Of a stretch of 64,000 nt of DNA, positions 14,718-22,933 are shown piece after piece. The notes beneath the pieces are model-generated. The model was given only the letters and a program-made list of their open reading frames with translations. It made no database searches and was not told where the DNA came from. How positions within the stretch are numbered: the stretch's first letter is position 1; each line of letters opens with the position of its first letter. Position numbers and translations under genes: made by a program. This stretch comes from Paenibacillus herberti (GTDB lineage: Bacteria; Bacillota; Bacilli; Paenibacillales; Paenibacillaceae): positions 381,641 through 445,640 of the forward strand of contig NZ_NMUQ01000003.1 of NCBI RefSeq assembly GCF_002233675.1, given 5' to 3'.

Positions 14718-14954
14718 ATGGAAAAACAAGAGATATTCATAAAAGGTTACTTAAATAGAGGAATAAAGATAACTTTTTTAGATAACTTAGATGTTACAGG
14801 GGGTTATGTGAATTATTATTGCTTTAACAATGTTATAGTTATTGTCCCTTCCGAAGCTCAAGATGATACCAGACTTCTAATTCCAATCAGTGCGATAAAA
14901 ACGATTCAGCCATGGCCCATTGACGACTTTGAATTGGAAGACGATATAGTATAG
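14718..14954 (+). CDS. Small hypothetical protein
   Basis: 78 residues: MEKQEIFIKGYLNRGIKITF, then a beta-rich middle with NNVIVIVPSEAQDDTRLLIP and an acidic tail FELEDDIV. A GG-AGA ribosome site precedes ATG. AT-rich like its neighbour at 14347 and followed by a strong terminator, so the two may form one imported transcript. Possibly an immunity or adaptor protein; no family recognised. Confidence 0.6.
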   Translation: MEKQEIFIKGYLNRGIKITFLDNLDVTGGYVNYYCFNNVIVIVPSEAQDDTRLLIPISAIKTIQPWPIDDFELEDDIV

Positions 14955-14975
14955 TAGATTAATAGCGTATCTTAA

Positions 14976-15015
14976 ACCACATGCGAGTTTACATTCGCAT
15001 GTGGTCTCTTTTTTT
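14976..15015. terminator. Rho-independent terminator
   Basis: ACCACATGCGA pairs with TCGCATGTGGT around an eight-base loop and is followed by TCTCTTTTTTT. It ends the small AT-rich gene pair. Confidence 0.85.
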
Positions 15016-15061
15016 CATTTTTAATACAAGCCTCACCTACTACAAAAAGGTAAATAAAATC

Positions 15062-15817
15062 TTAGATCCGGCAAACTTCCTTCGGACAAGCCGGACATTC
15101 GGGACAGCCGCAAATGCGGCGCAGAGCGGCTTGATCCGTAATAGTGATCAGGCCGCTGCGGACGGCCACAATTCCCTCGTCCTTCAGGGAGGCGAGCATC
15201 CGATTGACGCTTTCGCGGGTTGTGCCAATGAACTCGGCCATCTCGGCGTTTGTTAGCCGTAGGCTGATTTCCACGCCGTCCCTGCGCAGAACTCCGTAGC
15301 TATTAGCAAGGCGGATAAGTGTGCTGGCGAGCGCGCCAGGTTTGCCGTACAGCAGCAGGTCGCGGAACTTGGATTCCGCAATTCGCTGCTGCAGCGCCAT
15401 GCCGTTCATCCAGCGTACAGCCAGCTCTCCACTTGTCAGAAGCAGTTGCTCCACGTCCTTCCAGAGCAAAACGCCAATCCGCGCCTCTTCGGCTACTTCG
15501 GCACTGAATCCGTACACGGACCCCGCTTCAGTGCTGCCGATCAAGTCGCCGGACTGCAAAATCGAAAGAACAAACTGCTTGCCGTCTTCCGTCGACTTAC
15601 GCAGCTTGATCTTGCCCGACAGGACGCAATACAGCTTATTGGCGGCTTCACCCTCCGAGAATAGCAAGCTGCCAGCTTCGACGCGGCGCTCCAACATAAG
15701 CTCCACAATATTTTTCCATTGCGCTTCTGTAAAACAAGCGGAAAATCCCGCGCGCTTCGCTTCGTTGTGTTGACTGCCATTATAGGCCGAACGTTCCGCC
15801 GGCTTTCTCATTGCCAC
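15062..15817 (-). CDS. fnr: Bacillus-type FNR oxygen-responsive transcription regulator (paralogue 1)
   Basis: 251 residues of the CRP/FNR family: an N-terminal cyclic-nucleotide-binding-like beta-roll (GSLLFSEGEAANKLYCVLSG), a dimer helix, and a helix-turn-helix with GTTRESVNRMLASLKDEG. The C-terminus has cysteines 236, 238, 241, 244 and 249; the C-x2-C-x4-C part matches the [4Fe-4S] ligand pattern at the end of B. subtilis FNR, unlike the N-terminal cluster of enteric FNR. Loss of the cluster in oxygen should end DNA binding. It is divergent from a NarL-type two-component operon whose promoter carries an FNR site. Two dead fragments of a similar gene lie at 12745-14176. Confidence 0.85.
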   Translation of the reverse strand: MAMRKPAERSAYNGSQHNEAKRAGFSACFTEAQWKNIVELMLERRVEAGSLLFSEGEAANKLYCVLSGKIKLRKSTEDGKQFVLSILQSGDLIGSTEAGSVYGFSAEVAEEARIGVLLWKDVEQLLLTSGELAVRWMNGMALQQRIAESKFRDLLLYGKPGALASTLIRLANSYGVLRRDGVEISLRLTNAEMAEFIGTTRESVNRMLASLKDEGIVAVRSGLITITDQAALRRICGCPECPACPKEVCRI

Positions 15818-15923
15818 GACCGCTCACTCCCTCTGTTCCATCTAACTTCATTGTACTTCTAGCGGCGAAGCTTTGTTATCGGGGAACCTCCTGAGCTGCT
15901 TGGGGGTAATTCCCTTATTTTTC

Positions 15924-15964
15924 AGTGATCCACATCACGTTCCAACTGCGCGGTCGGCTATAAT
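15924..15964 (+). promoter_or_regulatory. FNR site and promoter of the two-component operon
   Basis: AGTGA, six bases, TCACG at 15924-15939 keeps the GTGA-N6-TCAC core of the FNR box TGTGA-N6-TCACA. A perfect TATAAT lies at 15959-15964, placing the box centre near -40 of the expected start. This is the spacing of a class II activated promoter, and no good -35 is present. Confidence 0.6.
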
Positions 15965-15999
15965 AGAAGAAATGAAGCGCGAACGGAGGAGGGGGAGGC

Positions 16000-16653
16000 T
16001 TGATACATGTACTTGTGGTCGATGATCATGCCGTAGTTCGTTCCGGCTTGGTCCAGCTTATGGACGGTAGGAATGGGCTAGCGGCGGTGGGCGAAGCGGC
16101 TGACGGGGACGAGGCCATCGTCAAAGCACAGGAGCTGCAGCCGGATGTCGTGCTGATGGATCTCAGTATGCCGCATGGCAAGGATGGGTTGACTGCCACA
16201 GCTGAACTCAAAAAGCTGCTGCCGAATACGGCCGTACTCATCCTGACGATGCATGACGACGAGGAATATTTGTTCCGGGCGATCCATGCCGGGGCATCGG
16301 GTTATATTTTGAAAAATTCCCCTTACGAAGAGTTATTGCAGGCAGTCCAACATGTTGCTCAAGGCAATGCTTATCTGTACCCTTCGGCTACGAAGCGGCT
16401 GATGAGCGACTACCTGGAGAAGGTGCGAAGCGGAGATTATGGGGGAAGCTTCGAGTCGCTTACGGAACGGGAGAAGGAGATTCTCGCCAAAGTGGCTCAA
16501 GGTTATGCAAACAAGGAGATTGCCGAACTGTTATTCATCAGCGTTAAAACGGTGGAAACCCATAAGAGCAATCTGATGGAAAAGCTCGACTTGAGAACAA
16601 GGCCCGATCTGGTGAAATACGCGGCCAAAAAGGGGCTGCTCAATTTTGAGTAA
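16000..16653 (+). CDS. NarL/FixJ-family response regulator
   Basis: 217 residues starting at TTG with a GGAGGAGGGGGAGG ribosome site. The receiver domain has VVDDHAVVRSG and the phospho-acceptor Asp54 in VVLMDLSMPHG. The C-terminal LuxR-type helix-turn-helix reads LTEREKEILAKVAQGYANKE, then IAELLFISVKTVETHKSNLM. Its partner kinase overlaps by eight bases downstream. The promoter has an FNR-like site, so the system is probably induced without oxygen and may sense nitrate, oxygen or redox state, as NreBC or NarXL relatives do (inference). Confidence 0.85.
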   Translation: MIHVLVVDDHAVVRSGLVQLMDGRNGLAAVGEAADGDEAIVKAQELQPDVVLMDLSMPHGKDGLTATAELKKLLPNTAVLILTMHDDEEYLFRAIHAGASGYILKNSPYEELLQAVQHVAQGNAYLYPSATKRLMSDYLEKVRSGDYGGSFESLTEREKEILAKVAQGYANKEIAELLFISVKTVETHKSNLMEKLDLRTRPDLVKYAAKKGLLNFE

Positions 16654-17797
16654 CTCGGAGGGGCGGAACCGCCAAACGGATTCACAGGCAGCTCCTTCGG
16701 GAGCCTTCGGTGCAAATGCAGCTCATCTGCTGAATGGGATCGGTAACCGCATGGATGATCCTTTGTTCAAGGAGCAGTTGCGAGAGTCGCTCAAACAGTT
16801 GGCTGATGTTAAGTTTGCTCTGGACGAGGCGTCGATAGTGGCGGTGACAGATGCCGCTGGACGGATTCAGTATGTTAACGATAAGTTTTGCGAGATATCG
16901 GGCTACAGTCGGGAAGAGCTGACTGGGCGGACGCATCGCGTCGTGAAGTCTGATTATCACCGCCCGGAGTTTTTCAAGGAGCTTTGGCGAACGATCTCAT
17001 CGGGAAAAGTGTGGAAAGGAGAAGTGCGCAACCGGGCGAAAAATGGACGTCTCTACTGGGTGGACACGACGATTGTGCCATTTGTAAACGGGGAGGGCCA
17101 GCCGTATCAATATTTGGCAATCCGCCATGAGGTGACGGAGCTGAAGGAGACGCAGGAGCAGCTGCAGCAAGCGATGGCTGGCATGATGCAGATTCAAGAG
17201 GAAGAACGCCGCCGCTTCTCACGAGAGCTGCATGATGGCATTGGGCAGAGCCTTTTCTCCTTTAAAATCTCACTCGATCGTATTCTCTCCGAGAGCGCCG
17301 ATCCGCGCCTGGAAGGGCTGCTCAGTGAAGTATTTCAGCTGATGGAAGAGGTTCGCGGCATGGCTTGGGAGCTGCGGCCCTCCGTGCTGGATGATCTCGG
17401 TATCGTGCCTGCGCTGCGCACTTATATCCAGAATTTTGAGAAGCATTATGGCATTCGCGTGCAGTTCAATTACAGCTTGTCAGGGCGACCGGAGCTGGCG
17501 GCCGAAACGGCGCTTTATCGCATCGTTCAGGAATCGCTCACCAATATGGGCAAATACGCCGGCGTTTCCGAGGTGTCGGTGTCATTGCAGGAGAATGACG
17601 GCCTGCTGGAGGCCGTCATTCGCGACAGCGGGGTCGGCTTCGAGTTGAAGCAGCATTCGCGCGGCGTCGGGCTGCTTAGTATGGAGGAGCGGGCCCGCGC
17701 TGCTGGCGGCAGGCTGGAGATTGAGTCCGCGCCCGGCGACGGAACCGTTGTGCGGTTACTACTTCCGCTTTCGCGGAAGGACAGTTCTGCTCCATGA
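16646..17797 (+). CDS. PAS-domain sensor histidine kinase (NarL-type partner)
   Basis: 383 residues without membrane segment. A PAS domain spans about 55-165 (VTDAAGRIQYVNDKFCEISG, WVDTTIVPF), followed by a short coiled coil, the HisKA_3 phospho-acceptor box RRRFSRELHDGIGQ (His196) and a HATPase domain ending with GVGLLSMEERARAAGG and GDGTVVRLLLPL. The kinase is cytoplasmic, so its PAS domain should read an internal cue; no NreB-type cysteine cluster is visible. The start TTG 16646 overlaps the regulator's stop, which implies translational coupling. Target genes may include the nearby fermentation operon, but that is only suggested by position. Confidence 0.85.
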   Translation: MSNSEGRNRQTDSQAAPSGAFGANAAHLLNGIGNRMDDPLFKEQLRESLKQLADVKFALDEASIVAVTDAAGRIQYVNDKFCEISGYSREELTGRTHRVVKSDYHRPEFFKELWRTISSGKVWKGEVRNRAKNGRLYWVDTTIVPFVNGEGQPYQYLAIRHEVTELKETQEQLQQAMAGMMQIQEEERRRFSRELHDGIGQSLFSFKISLDRILSESADPRLEGLLSEVFQLMEEVRGMAWELRPSVLDDLGIVPALRTYIQNFEKHYGIRVQFNYSLSGRPELAAETALYRIVQESLTNMGKYAGVSEVSVSLQENDGLLEAVIRDSGVGFELKQHSRGVGLLSMEERARAAGGRLEIESAPGDGTVVRLLLPLSRKDSSAP

Positions 17798-17799
17798 TG

Positions 17800-17844
17800 A
17801 ACAGGCTCCAGATCATCCCGGGAGGATGGGCTGGAGCCTGTTTT
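17800..17844. terminator. Terminator between kinase and permease genes
   Basis: AACAGGCTCCAG pairs with CTGGAGCCTGTT, loop of 19 bases containing CCCGGGAGG, T-run TTTT. It serves the two converging genes. Confidence 0.8.
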
Positions 17845-17852
17845 GCAACGGA

Positions 17853-19202
17853 TTATCGTGTACGCTGCACTTTCATTTTATAGATGACAATCAGCAGAAT
17901 AAACCAGACGGGGGTTACGAATAGCGCAACTCTTGTATCCTCCGCAAGCGCAAGCACAACAAGAACGAACGCCAGAAAAAGCAGAATCAAGTAATTGGCA
18001 ACCGGATAAAGCGGCAGTTTAAATTGGCTCGCCTTCGCCAGATCCGGTCTTGTTTTGCGGTATTTCAAATGACTGATGATCATGATTCCCCAGATAAAGA
18101 TGAAACAAACGGTAGAAATGCTAGTAATCAGTGTGAATACCCCCTCCGGCATCACATAGTTCAAAACAACCGAAATGAGAATAACGACAGTTGAAAAAAA
18201 CAAGGCGTTGGAAGGCACCTTACGGGCATTCAGATTTGCCAATGATTGTGGCGCGTTGTTATCTTTGGCAAGCGAGTACATCATTCGGCTGGTGCTGAAG
18301 ATGGCGCTGTTGCATGCCGAAGCAGCGGACGTCAACACAACAAAATTGACGATCCCGGCGGCTGCGGCAATACCAACGGCCACGAATACTTGGACAAATG
18401 GGCTTTCCGTTGGGACAATTGCGTTCCACGGGTAAATGCTCATAATGACAATAAGCGCGCCAATATAAAAAATCAAAACCCGAATCGGAATATTATTAAT
18501 TGCTTTTGGAATGACTCTTTTCGGGTCCTCTGTTTCCCCTGCTGTTAGCCCTACTAACTCAATGCCCACAAAGGCAAATACGACCATCTGGAAGGAGAGG
18601 ATAAAACCATTAATTCCATTTGGAAACATACCGCCATGGCTCCATAGATTCGTAAAACTTGCTGCGCCTGAATCGGTGGAAAAGCCTTTAATAATCATGA
18701 AAATACCGACCACAATCAGCCCTAAGATCGCGATGACTTTAATTAATGCGAACCAGAATTCCATTTCGCCGAACAATTTTACCGTTGCAAGATTCATAAA
18801 GAGCAAGATGACCAGTGCAATTAACGCCGGCATCCACTGCGGCACTCCAGGCAGCCAATATTGGATATAGAGACCAACTGCTGTTAAGTCGGCCATAGCG
18901 ATAGAAATCCAGCAGAACCAGTAGGTCCAGCCAGTCAAAAACGCTGCCATATTTCCCAAATATTCTCGGACAAAGTCAACAAAGGAATGATAGTTCAAGT
19001 TGCTTAAAAGCAATTCTCCCAGCGCGCGCATAATAAAAAAACAGATGACGCCTGTAATCAAGTAGGCAAATAAAATCGAGGGTCCCGCTAAATGGATCGA
19101 TTTCCCTGCTCCAAGAAACAATCCGGTTCCGATCGCCCCTCCGATCGCAATTAGTTGTACATGCCTGTTTTTTAGGCCTCTTTCTAATCGTTGCTCCTGC
19201 AT
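17853..19202 (-). CDS. cycA: Amino-acid permease, CycA-like (D-serine/D-alanine/glycine type)
   Basis: 449 residues with about twelve membrane segments of the APC superfamily. The N-terminal sequence LKNRHVQLIAIGGAIGTGLF followed by AGKSIHLAGPSILFAY, the GWTYWFCW motif and NLATVKLFGEMEFWFA, with FAFVGIELVGLTAGETEDP, closely follow E. coli CycA, a proton symporter for D-alanine, D-serine and glycine. Subtype assignment from memory of the family could be wrong within the group of bulk amino-acid permeases. AGAGAGGG precedes ATG on the minus strand. It is monocistronic between two FNR-linked units, and no FNR box of its own was seen. Confidence 0.8.
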   Translation of the reverse strand: MQEQRLERGLKNRHVQLIAIGGAIGTGLFLGAGKSIHLAGPSILFAYLITGVICFFIMRALGELLLSNLNYHSFVDFVREYLGNMAAFLTGWTYWFCWISIAMADLTAVGLYIQYWLPGVPQWMPALIALVILLFMNLATVKLFGEMEFWFALIKVIAILGLIVVGIFMIIKGFSTDSGAASFTNLWSHGGMFPNGINGFILSFQMVVFAFVGIELVGLTAGETEDPKRVIPKAINNIPIRVLIFYIGALIVIMSIYPWNAIVPTESPFVQVFVAVGIAAAAGIVNFVVLTSAASACNSAIFSTSRMMYSLAKDNNAPQSLANLNARKVPSNALFFSTVVILISVVLNYVMPEGVFTLITSISTVCFIFIWGIMIISHLKYRKTRPDLAKASQFKLPLYPVANYLILLFLAFVLVVLALAEDTRVALFVTPVWFILLIVIYKMKVQRTR

Positions 19203-19412
19203 GTAAATTCCCTCTCTTTCTGCTAGTTATGCAAGATAGTATTTTACAGGACAATCAAATATTGAAAATTCTACCACCTCTACTCTCATAATGATTGCAA
19301 TTATTAATTTTCTTGATATATCTTTCTCTCTGTATTTATGCAGTTCCTCTAAAGTACGCCTACTTTTTCGTGAAAAGGTTTACTTTAAGAGGAGATGCGA
19401 AATCAATGGAAA

Positions 19413-19455
19413 TGTGATTTTCTTCACATACAACGATGTAGGACGGAGTTACACT
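19413..19455 (+). promoter_or_regulatory. Perfect FNR box and promoter of the fermentation operon
   Basis: TGTGATTTTCTTCACA at 19413-19428 is a perfect TGTGA-N6-TCACA palindrome. TACACT at 19450-19455 is a fair -10; the box centre then lies about 41 bases before the start, the class II activator position. There is no recognisable -35, as expected for an activator-dependent promoter. Confidence 0.75.
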
Positions 19456-19484
19456 ATAGCCATGAACTAGAGGAGGTTGATGGA

Positions 19485-19604
19485 ATGGGTACTGTAACCC
19501 CGCAACAGGAAAGTCGGGCATGTGCGATCCGCAACAACCGTTTACAGGAGGAAGAGGAGGTCATCCAGCAAGGGAAGGACCAGTCCGATCCGTATAGTTT
19601 TTGA
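19485..19604 (+). CDS. Small 39-residue protein leading the anaerobic operon
   Basis: MGTVTPQQESRACAIRNNRL followed by QEEEEVIQQGKDQSDPYSF. Charged, with one cysteine, no membrane segment. AGAGGAGG lies seven bases before ATG 19485; upstream in-frame codons would overlap the promoter. It is the first ORF after the FNR-controlled start and 63 bases before doxX. Function unknown; it could be a leader or a small regulator. Confidence 0.5.
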   Translation: MGTVTPQQESRACAIRNNRLQEEEEVIQQGKDQSDPYSF

Positions 19605-19667
19605 GGCTAACAAATTAAGTGAAAATATTCACAATAAAATTTAGATCTACGAAAGGGGTTGACCGTA

Positions 19668-20216
19668 ATGGTCGCCAAATGGTTCCGGGAAAATGTATGG
19701 GTGGCAGCAGCAATATTGCTGCTGAGATTATATGTAGGCTGGGAGTGGATGACCGCGGGCTGGGGCAAGCTGCTGGACGGCTTTGATGCTACGAAATTCC
19801 TGCAGAGCGCCGTTGCCAAGCCGGTTGCAGATCGGGCTACGATGGAGGCTATATTCCCGACGTATACCTGGTTCATTGAGCATTTTGCTCTGCCGAACGT
19901 CAAGCTTATCAACTTCCTGATTCCGGTCGGCGAGTTCCTGATCGGCCTTGGACTTATCCTCGGCGGACTGACGTTAACCGCAGCATTTTTCGGCATGATG
20001 CTCAACTTCTTGTTCCTGTTCGCCGGTACGGTGAGCACGAACCCGTGGCTGCTGCTGATCGGATTCATCATCTTCCTTGCTGGTGCCAACGCCGGACGAC
20101 TGGGGCTGGACGGACTGCTGAAACCTTACTTGACGAAATGGTGGAATGACCGTGCTGGAACTGATACCGGGGCCGGCAAAACAAGCTGGCTGGGAAGGCA
20201 TGAGGCCCGTCACTAA
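19668..20216 (+). CDS. DoxX-family membrane protein
   Basis: 182 residues with four hydrophobic segments: AAAILLLRLYVGWEWMTAGW, FLIPVGEFLIGLGLILGGL, AAFFGMMLNFLFLFAGTV and LLLIGFIIFLAGANAG. The GWEWMTAGWGKL stretch and the GE in the second helix are DoxX/DoxD hallmarks. DoxD is a subunit of archaeal thiosulfate:quinone oxidoreductase; bacterial DoxX proteins have been linked to redox and thiol stress. ATG 19668 with AAAGGGG is preferred to TTG 19659. It is 24 bases upstream of adhE in an FNR-controlled unit, suggesting a membrane redox role in fermentation (inference). Confidence 0.75.
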   Translation: MVAKWFRENVWVAAAILLLRLYVGWEWMTAGWGKLLDGFDATKFLQSAVAKPVADRATMEAIFPTYTWFIEHFALPNVKLINFLIPVGEFLIGLGLILGGLTLTAAFFGMMLNFLFLFAGTVSTNPWLLLIGFIIFLAGANAGRLGLDGLLKPYLTKWWNDRAGTDTGAGKTSWLGRHEARH

Positions 20217-20240
20217 ACGATGATAAGGAGGCAGAAGAGT

Positions 20241-22847
20241 ATGGCGATGAAAGAAAAAGCTCAACAGCAAGCCGTATCCGCACATGATGAGGTAGCCAAG
20301 CTGGCAGCCAGGGGCAGGAAGGCACAGGCAGCATATATGAACTTGAACCAGGAGCAAGTTGACGTTATCGTGCAGGCGATGGCACTGGCCGGACTCGACA
20401 AACATATGCGGCTAGCGAAGCTGGCCGTTGAGGAGACGGGCCGAGGTGTATACGAGGACAAAATCACCAAAAATATCTTCGCGACGGAATACGTGTACCA
20501 TAGCATCAAAGCGGAGAAAACCGTCGGTGTTATTGAGGAAAATCGCTACGAAAACTATCGTAAGGTGGCGGAGCCGGTAGGCATCATAGCTGGCATTACG
20601 CCGGTCACGAACCCGACTTCTACAACGATGTTCAAGGCATTAATAGCGGCGAAAACTCGCAATCCGATTATTTTTGCCTTCCATCCATCTGCACAGAAAT
20701 CCAGCCTCGAGGCAGCCCGTATCCTGTTGCAAGCGGCTGTTGCCGCTGGAGCCCCGGAGCACTGCATCCAGTGGATCGAGCATCCGTCCGTGGAGGCGAC
20801 TCAATTGCTTATGAACCATAAGGATATTGCATTAGTGCTTGCCACCGGCGGCTCCGCGATGGTCAAGTCAGCGTACAGCACCGGCAAGCCGGCGCTCGGC
20901 GTAGGGCCGGGCAACGTACCATGCTTCATCGAGCGGACGGCGAATTTGGAACAGGCGGTAACCGACCTGATCCTGTCCAAAACGTTCGACAACGGCATGA
21001 TCTGCGCCTCGGAGCAAGCGGTTATTCTCGATGAGCCAATTTACAACGAAGCGAAACGGCTGCTGGTCCAAAAAGGCTGTTATTTCCTGAACGAGGAGGA
21101 AAAAACGGCCGTCTCCAAGCTCGTCATCAACGCAGACAAATGCGCGGTTAACGCCGTCATCGTCGGGCAGTCTGCCGTACGCATCGCTGAAATGGCTGGA
21201 ATCACTGTGCTGCAGGAGACGAAAATTCTCATCGCGGAGCTTGACGGCGTCGGCGCCAAATACCCACTGTCGGCGGAGAAGCTCAGCCCTGTGCTCGCCT
21301 GTTACAAGGTAAAGTCGGTGCAGGATGGAATTGAGCGTGCAGCCCAGGTGGTCGCCTTCGGCGGTATGGGCCACTCCTCGGTCATCCACTCCCAAGACGA
21401 GCAAGTTATCGCGGCGTTCTCGGCCAGGCTGCAGACGGGACGGATTATCGTTAATTCCCCTTCGACGCACGGTGCGATCGGCGATATTTACAATACAAAC
21501 CTGCCATCGCTGACGCTTGGCTGCGGCTCCTACGGCAGCAACTCGACAACAAACAACGTATCGGCGGTTAACCTGATCAACATCAAACGCGTGGCTACCC
21601 GCACAAACAATATGCAGTGGTTCAAAATTCCGCCGAAAATCTATTTTGAGCGTGGAGCTACACAATACTTGGAGAAAATGCCGGATATAAGCCGTGTGGC
21701 GATCATTACCGATGAGGCGATGGTGAAGCTCGGTTATGTGGAGAAGGTTGAGTACTATTTGCGTAAACGCCGGATTCCAGTCTCGATTGAAATCTTCTCC
21801 GATGTGGAGCCCGATCCTTCAGTCGAGACGGTGGAACGTGGCACGCGAATGCTGGCGGCATTTAAGCCGGATTGCATTATCGCCCTCGGCGGCGGCTCTC
21901 CCATGGATGCAGCCAAGGCAATGTGGTTGTTCTACGAATATCCCGATACAAGCTTCGACTCTTTAAAAATGAAGTTCATGGACATCCGCAAGCGCATCTA
22001 CAAGTATCCACGCCTCGGTCAGAAAGCCCAGTTCGTCGCTATCCCAACTACGTCGGGTACTGGGTCGGAGGTTACTTCCTTCGCGGTCATTACGGATAAA
22101 AATAAAGGCAACACGAAGTATCCACTGGCCGATTACGAGCTGACGCCGGATGTCGCTATCGTTGATCCAGATTATGTGTACTCCCTGCCGAAAATAGCGG
22201 TTGCCGATACAGGGATGGATGTTTTGACACATGCCATCGAGTCGTACGTGTCGGTTATGGCCAATGACTACACGGACGGCCTGGCTCTCAAGGCGATCCA
22301 GCTTGTGTTTGAAAACTTGGAGGCTTCGTACCATAACGCCGACCCGCGTGCCCGAGAGAAAATGCACAATGCCTCGACGATCGCCGGTATGGCCTTTGCC
22401 AATGCTTTCCTCGGAATCAATCACAGCTTAGCGCATAAATGGGGCGGCAAATATCATACGGCTCACGGCCGCACAAATGCTATCCTGCTGCCACATGTCA
22501 TCAAGTACAACGCTTCGGAGCCGACGAAATTCGCTTCCTTCCCTAAATACGATCATTTCGTTGCCGATAAGCGCTATGCCGATATCGCTCGACTGTTGGG
22601 ATTGTCGGCACGCACGACCGAAGAGGGTGTCAACAGCCTCATCGAGGCGATCCGCGGACTGAACCGCTCGCTCGGCATTCCTGAAACGTTCCAGGCGCTC
22701 GGATTTGACGAAAATGACTTTGAAGCACAGGTCGACGAGCTGGCCGACCGGGCTTTTGAGGATCAATGCACAACTGCGAACCCGCGCATGCCGCTTGTGA
22801 CAGAGCTGGCCCAAGTGTACCGCAACGCTTTCTACGGGCGGTTCTAG
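20241..22847 (+). CDS. adhE: Bifunctional acetaldehyde-CoA / alcohol dehydrogenase
   Basis: 868 residues with both AdhE halves. The N-terminal CoA-acylating aldehyde dehydrogenase contains the nucleophile Cys255 in GMICASEQAVI and GVGPGNVPCFIE. The C-terminal iron-dependent alcohol dehydrogenase has GGGSPMDAAKAMW, TTSGTGSEVTSFAVI and the metal-ligand region HSLAHKWGGKYHTAHGRTNA. The enzyme turns acetyl-CoA to acetaldehyde and then ethanol, using two NADH, and forms spirosomes. AAGGAGG lies nine bases before ATG 20241. It is co-transcribed with doxX and precedes pflB, which supplies acetyl-CoA, so the operon runs anaerobic ethanol formation. Confidence 0.95.
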   Translation: MAMKEKAQQQAVSAHDEVAKLAARGRKAQAAYMNLNQEQVDVIVQAMALAGLDKHMRLAKLAVEETGRGVYEDKITKNIFATEYVYHSIKAEKTVGVIEENRYENYRKVAEPVGIIAGITPVTNPTSTTMFKALIAAKTRNPIIFAFHPSAQKSSLEAARILLQAAVAAGAPEHCIQWIEHPSVEATQLLMNHKDIALVLATGGSAMVKSAYSTGKPALGVGPGNVPCFIERTANLEQAVTDLILSKTFDNGMICASEQAVILDEPIYNEAKRLLVQKGCYFLNEEEKTAVSKLVINADKCAVNAVIVGQSAVRIAEMAGITVLQETKILIAELDGVGAKYPLSAEKLSPVLACYKVKSVQDGIERAAQVVAFGGMGHSSVIHSQDEQVIAAFSARLQTGRIIVNSPSTHGAIGDIYNTNLPSLTLGCGSYGSNSTTNNVSAVNLINIKRVATRTNNMQWFKIPPKIYFERGATQYLEKMPDISRVAIITDEAMVKLGYVEKVEYYLRKRRIPVSIEIFSDVEPDPSVETVERGTRMLAAFKPDCIIALGGGSPMDAAKAMWLFYEYPDTSFDSLKMKFMDIRKRIYKYPRLGQKAQFVAIPTTSGTGSEVTSFAVITDKNKGNTKYPLADYELTPDVAIVDPDYVYSLPKIAVADTGMDVLTHAIESYVSVMANDYTDGLALKAIQLVFENLEASYHNADPRAREKMHNASTIAGMAFANAFLGINHSLAHKWGGKYHTAHGRTNAILLPHVIKYNASEPTKFASFPKYDHFVADKRYADIARLLGLSARTTEEGVNSLIEAIRGLNRSLGIPETFQALGFDENDFEAQVDELADRAFEDQCTTANPRMPLVTELAQVYRNAFYGRF

Positions 22848-22871
22848 AACGGGTCGAATGCAGAGTAGGAG

Positions 22872-22898
22872 GCTGCGGAGCAGGGGCTGCTCCGCAGC
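22872..22898. other. Intercistronic hairpin between adhE and pflB
   Basis: GCTGCGGAGCA pairs perfectly with TGCTCCGCAGC around GGGGC. There is no T-run, so it more likely protects mRNA or sets the relative output of pflB than terminates. Confidence 0.55.
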
Positions 22899-22933
22899 AG
22901 CTTTAAGGAATAAACCCGAAGGAGGAACCTGAA

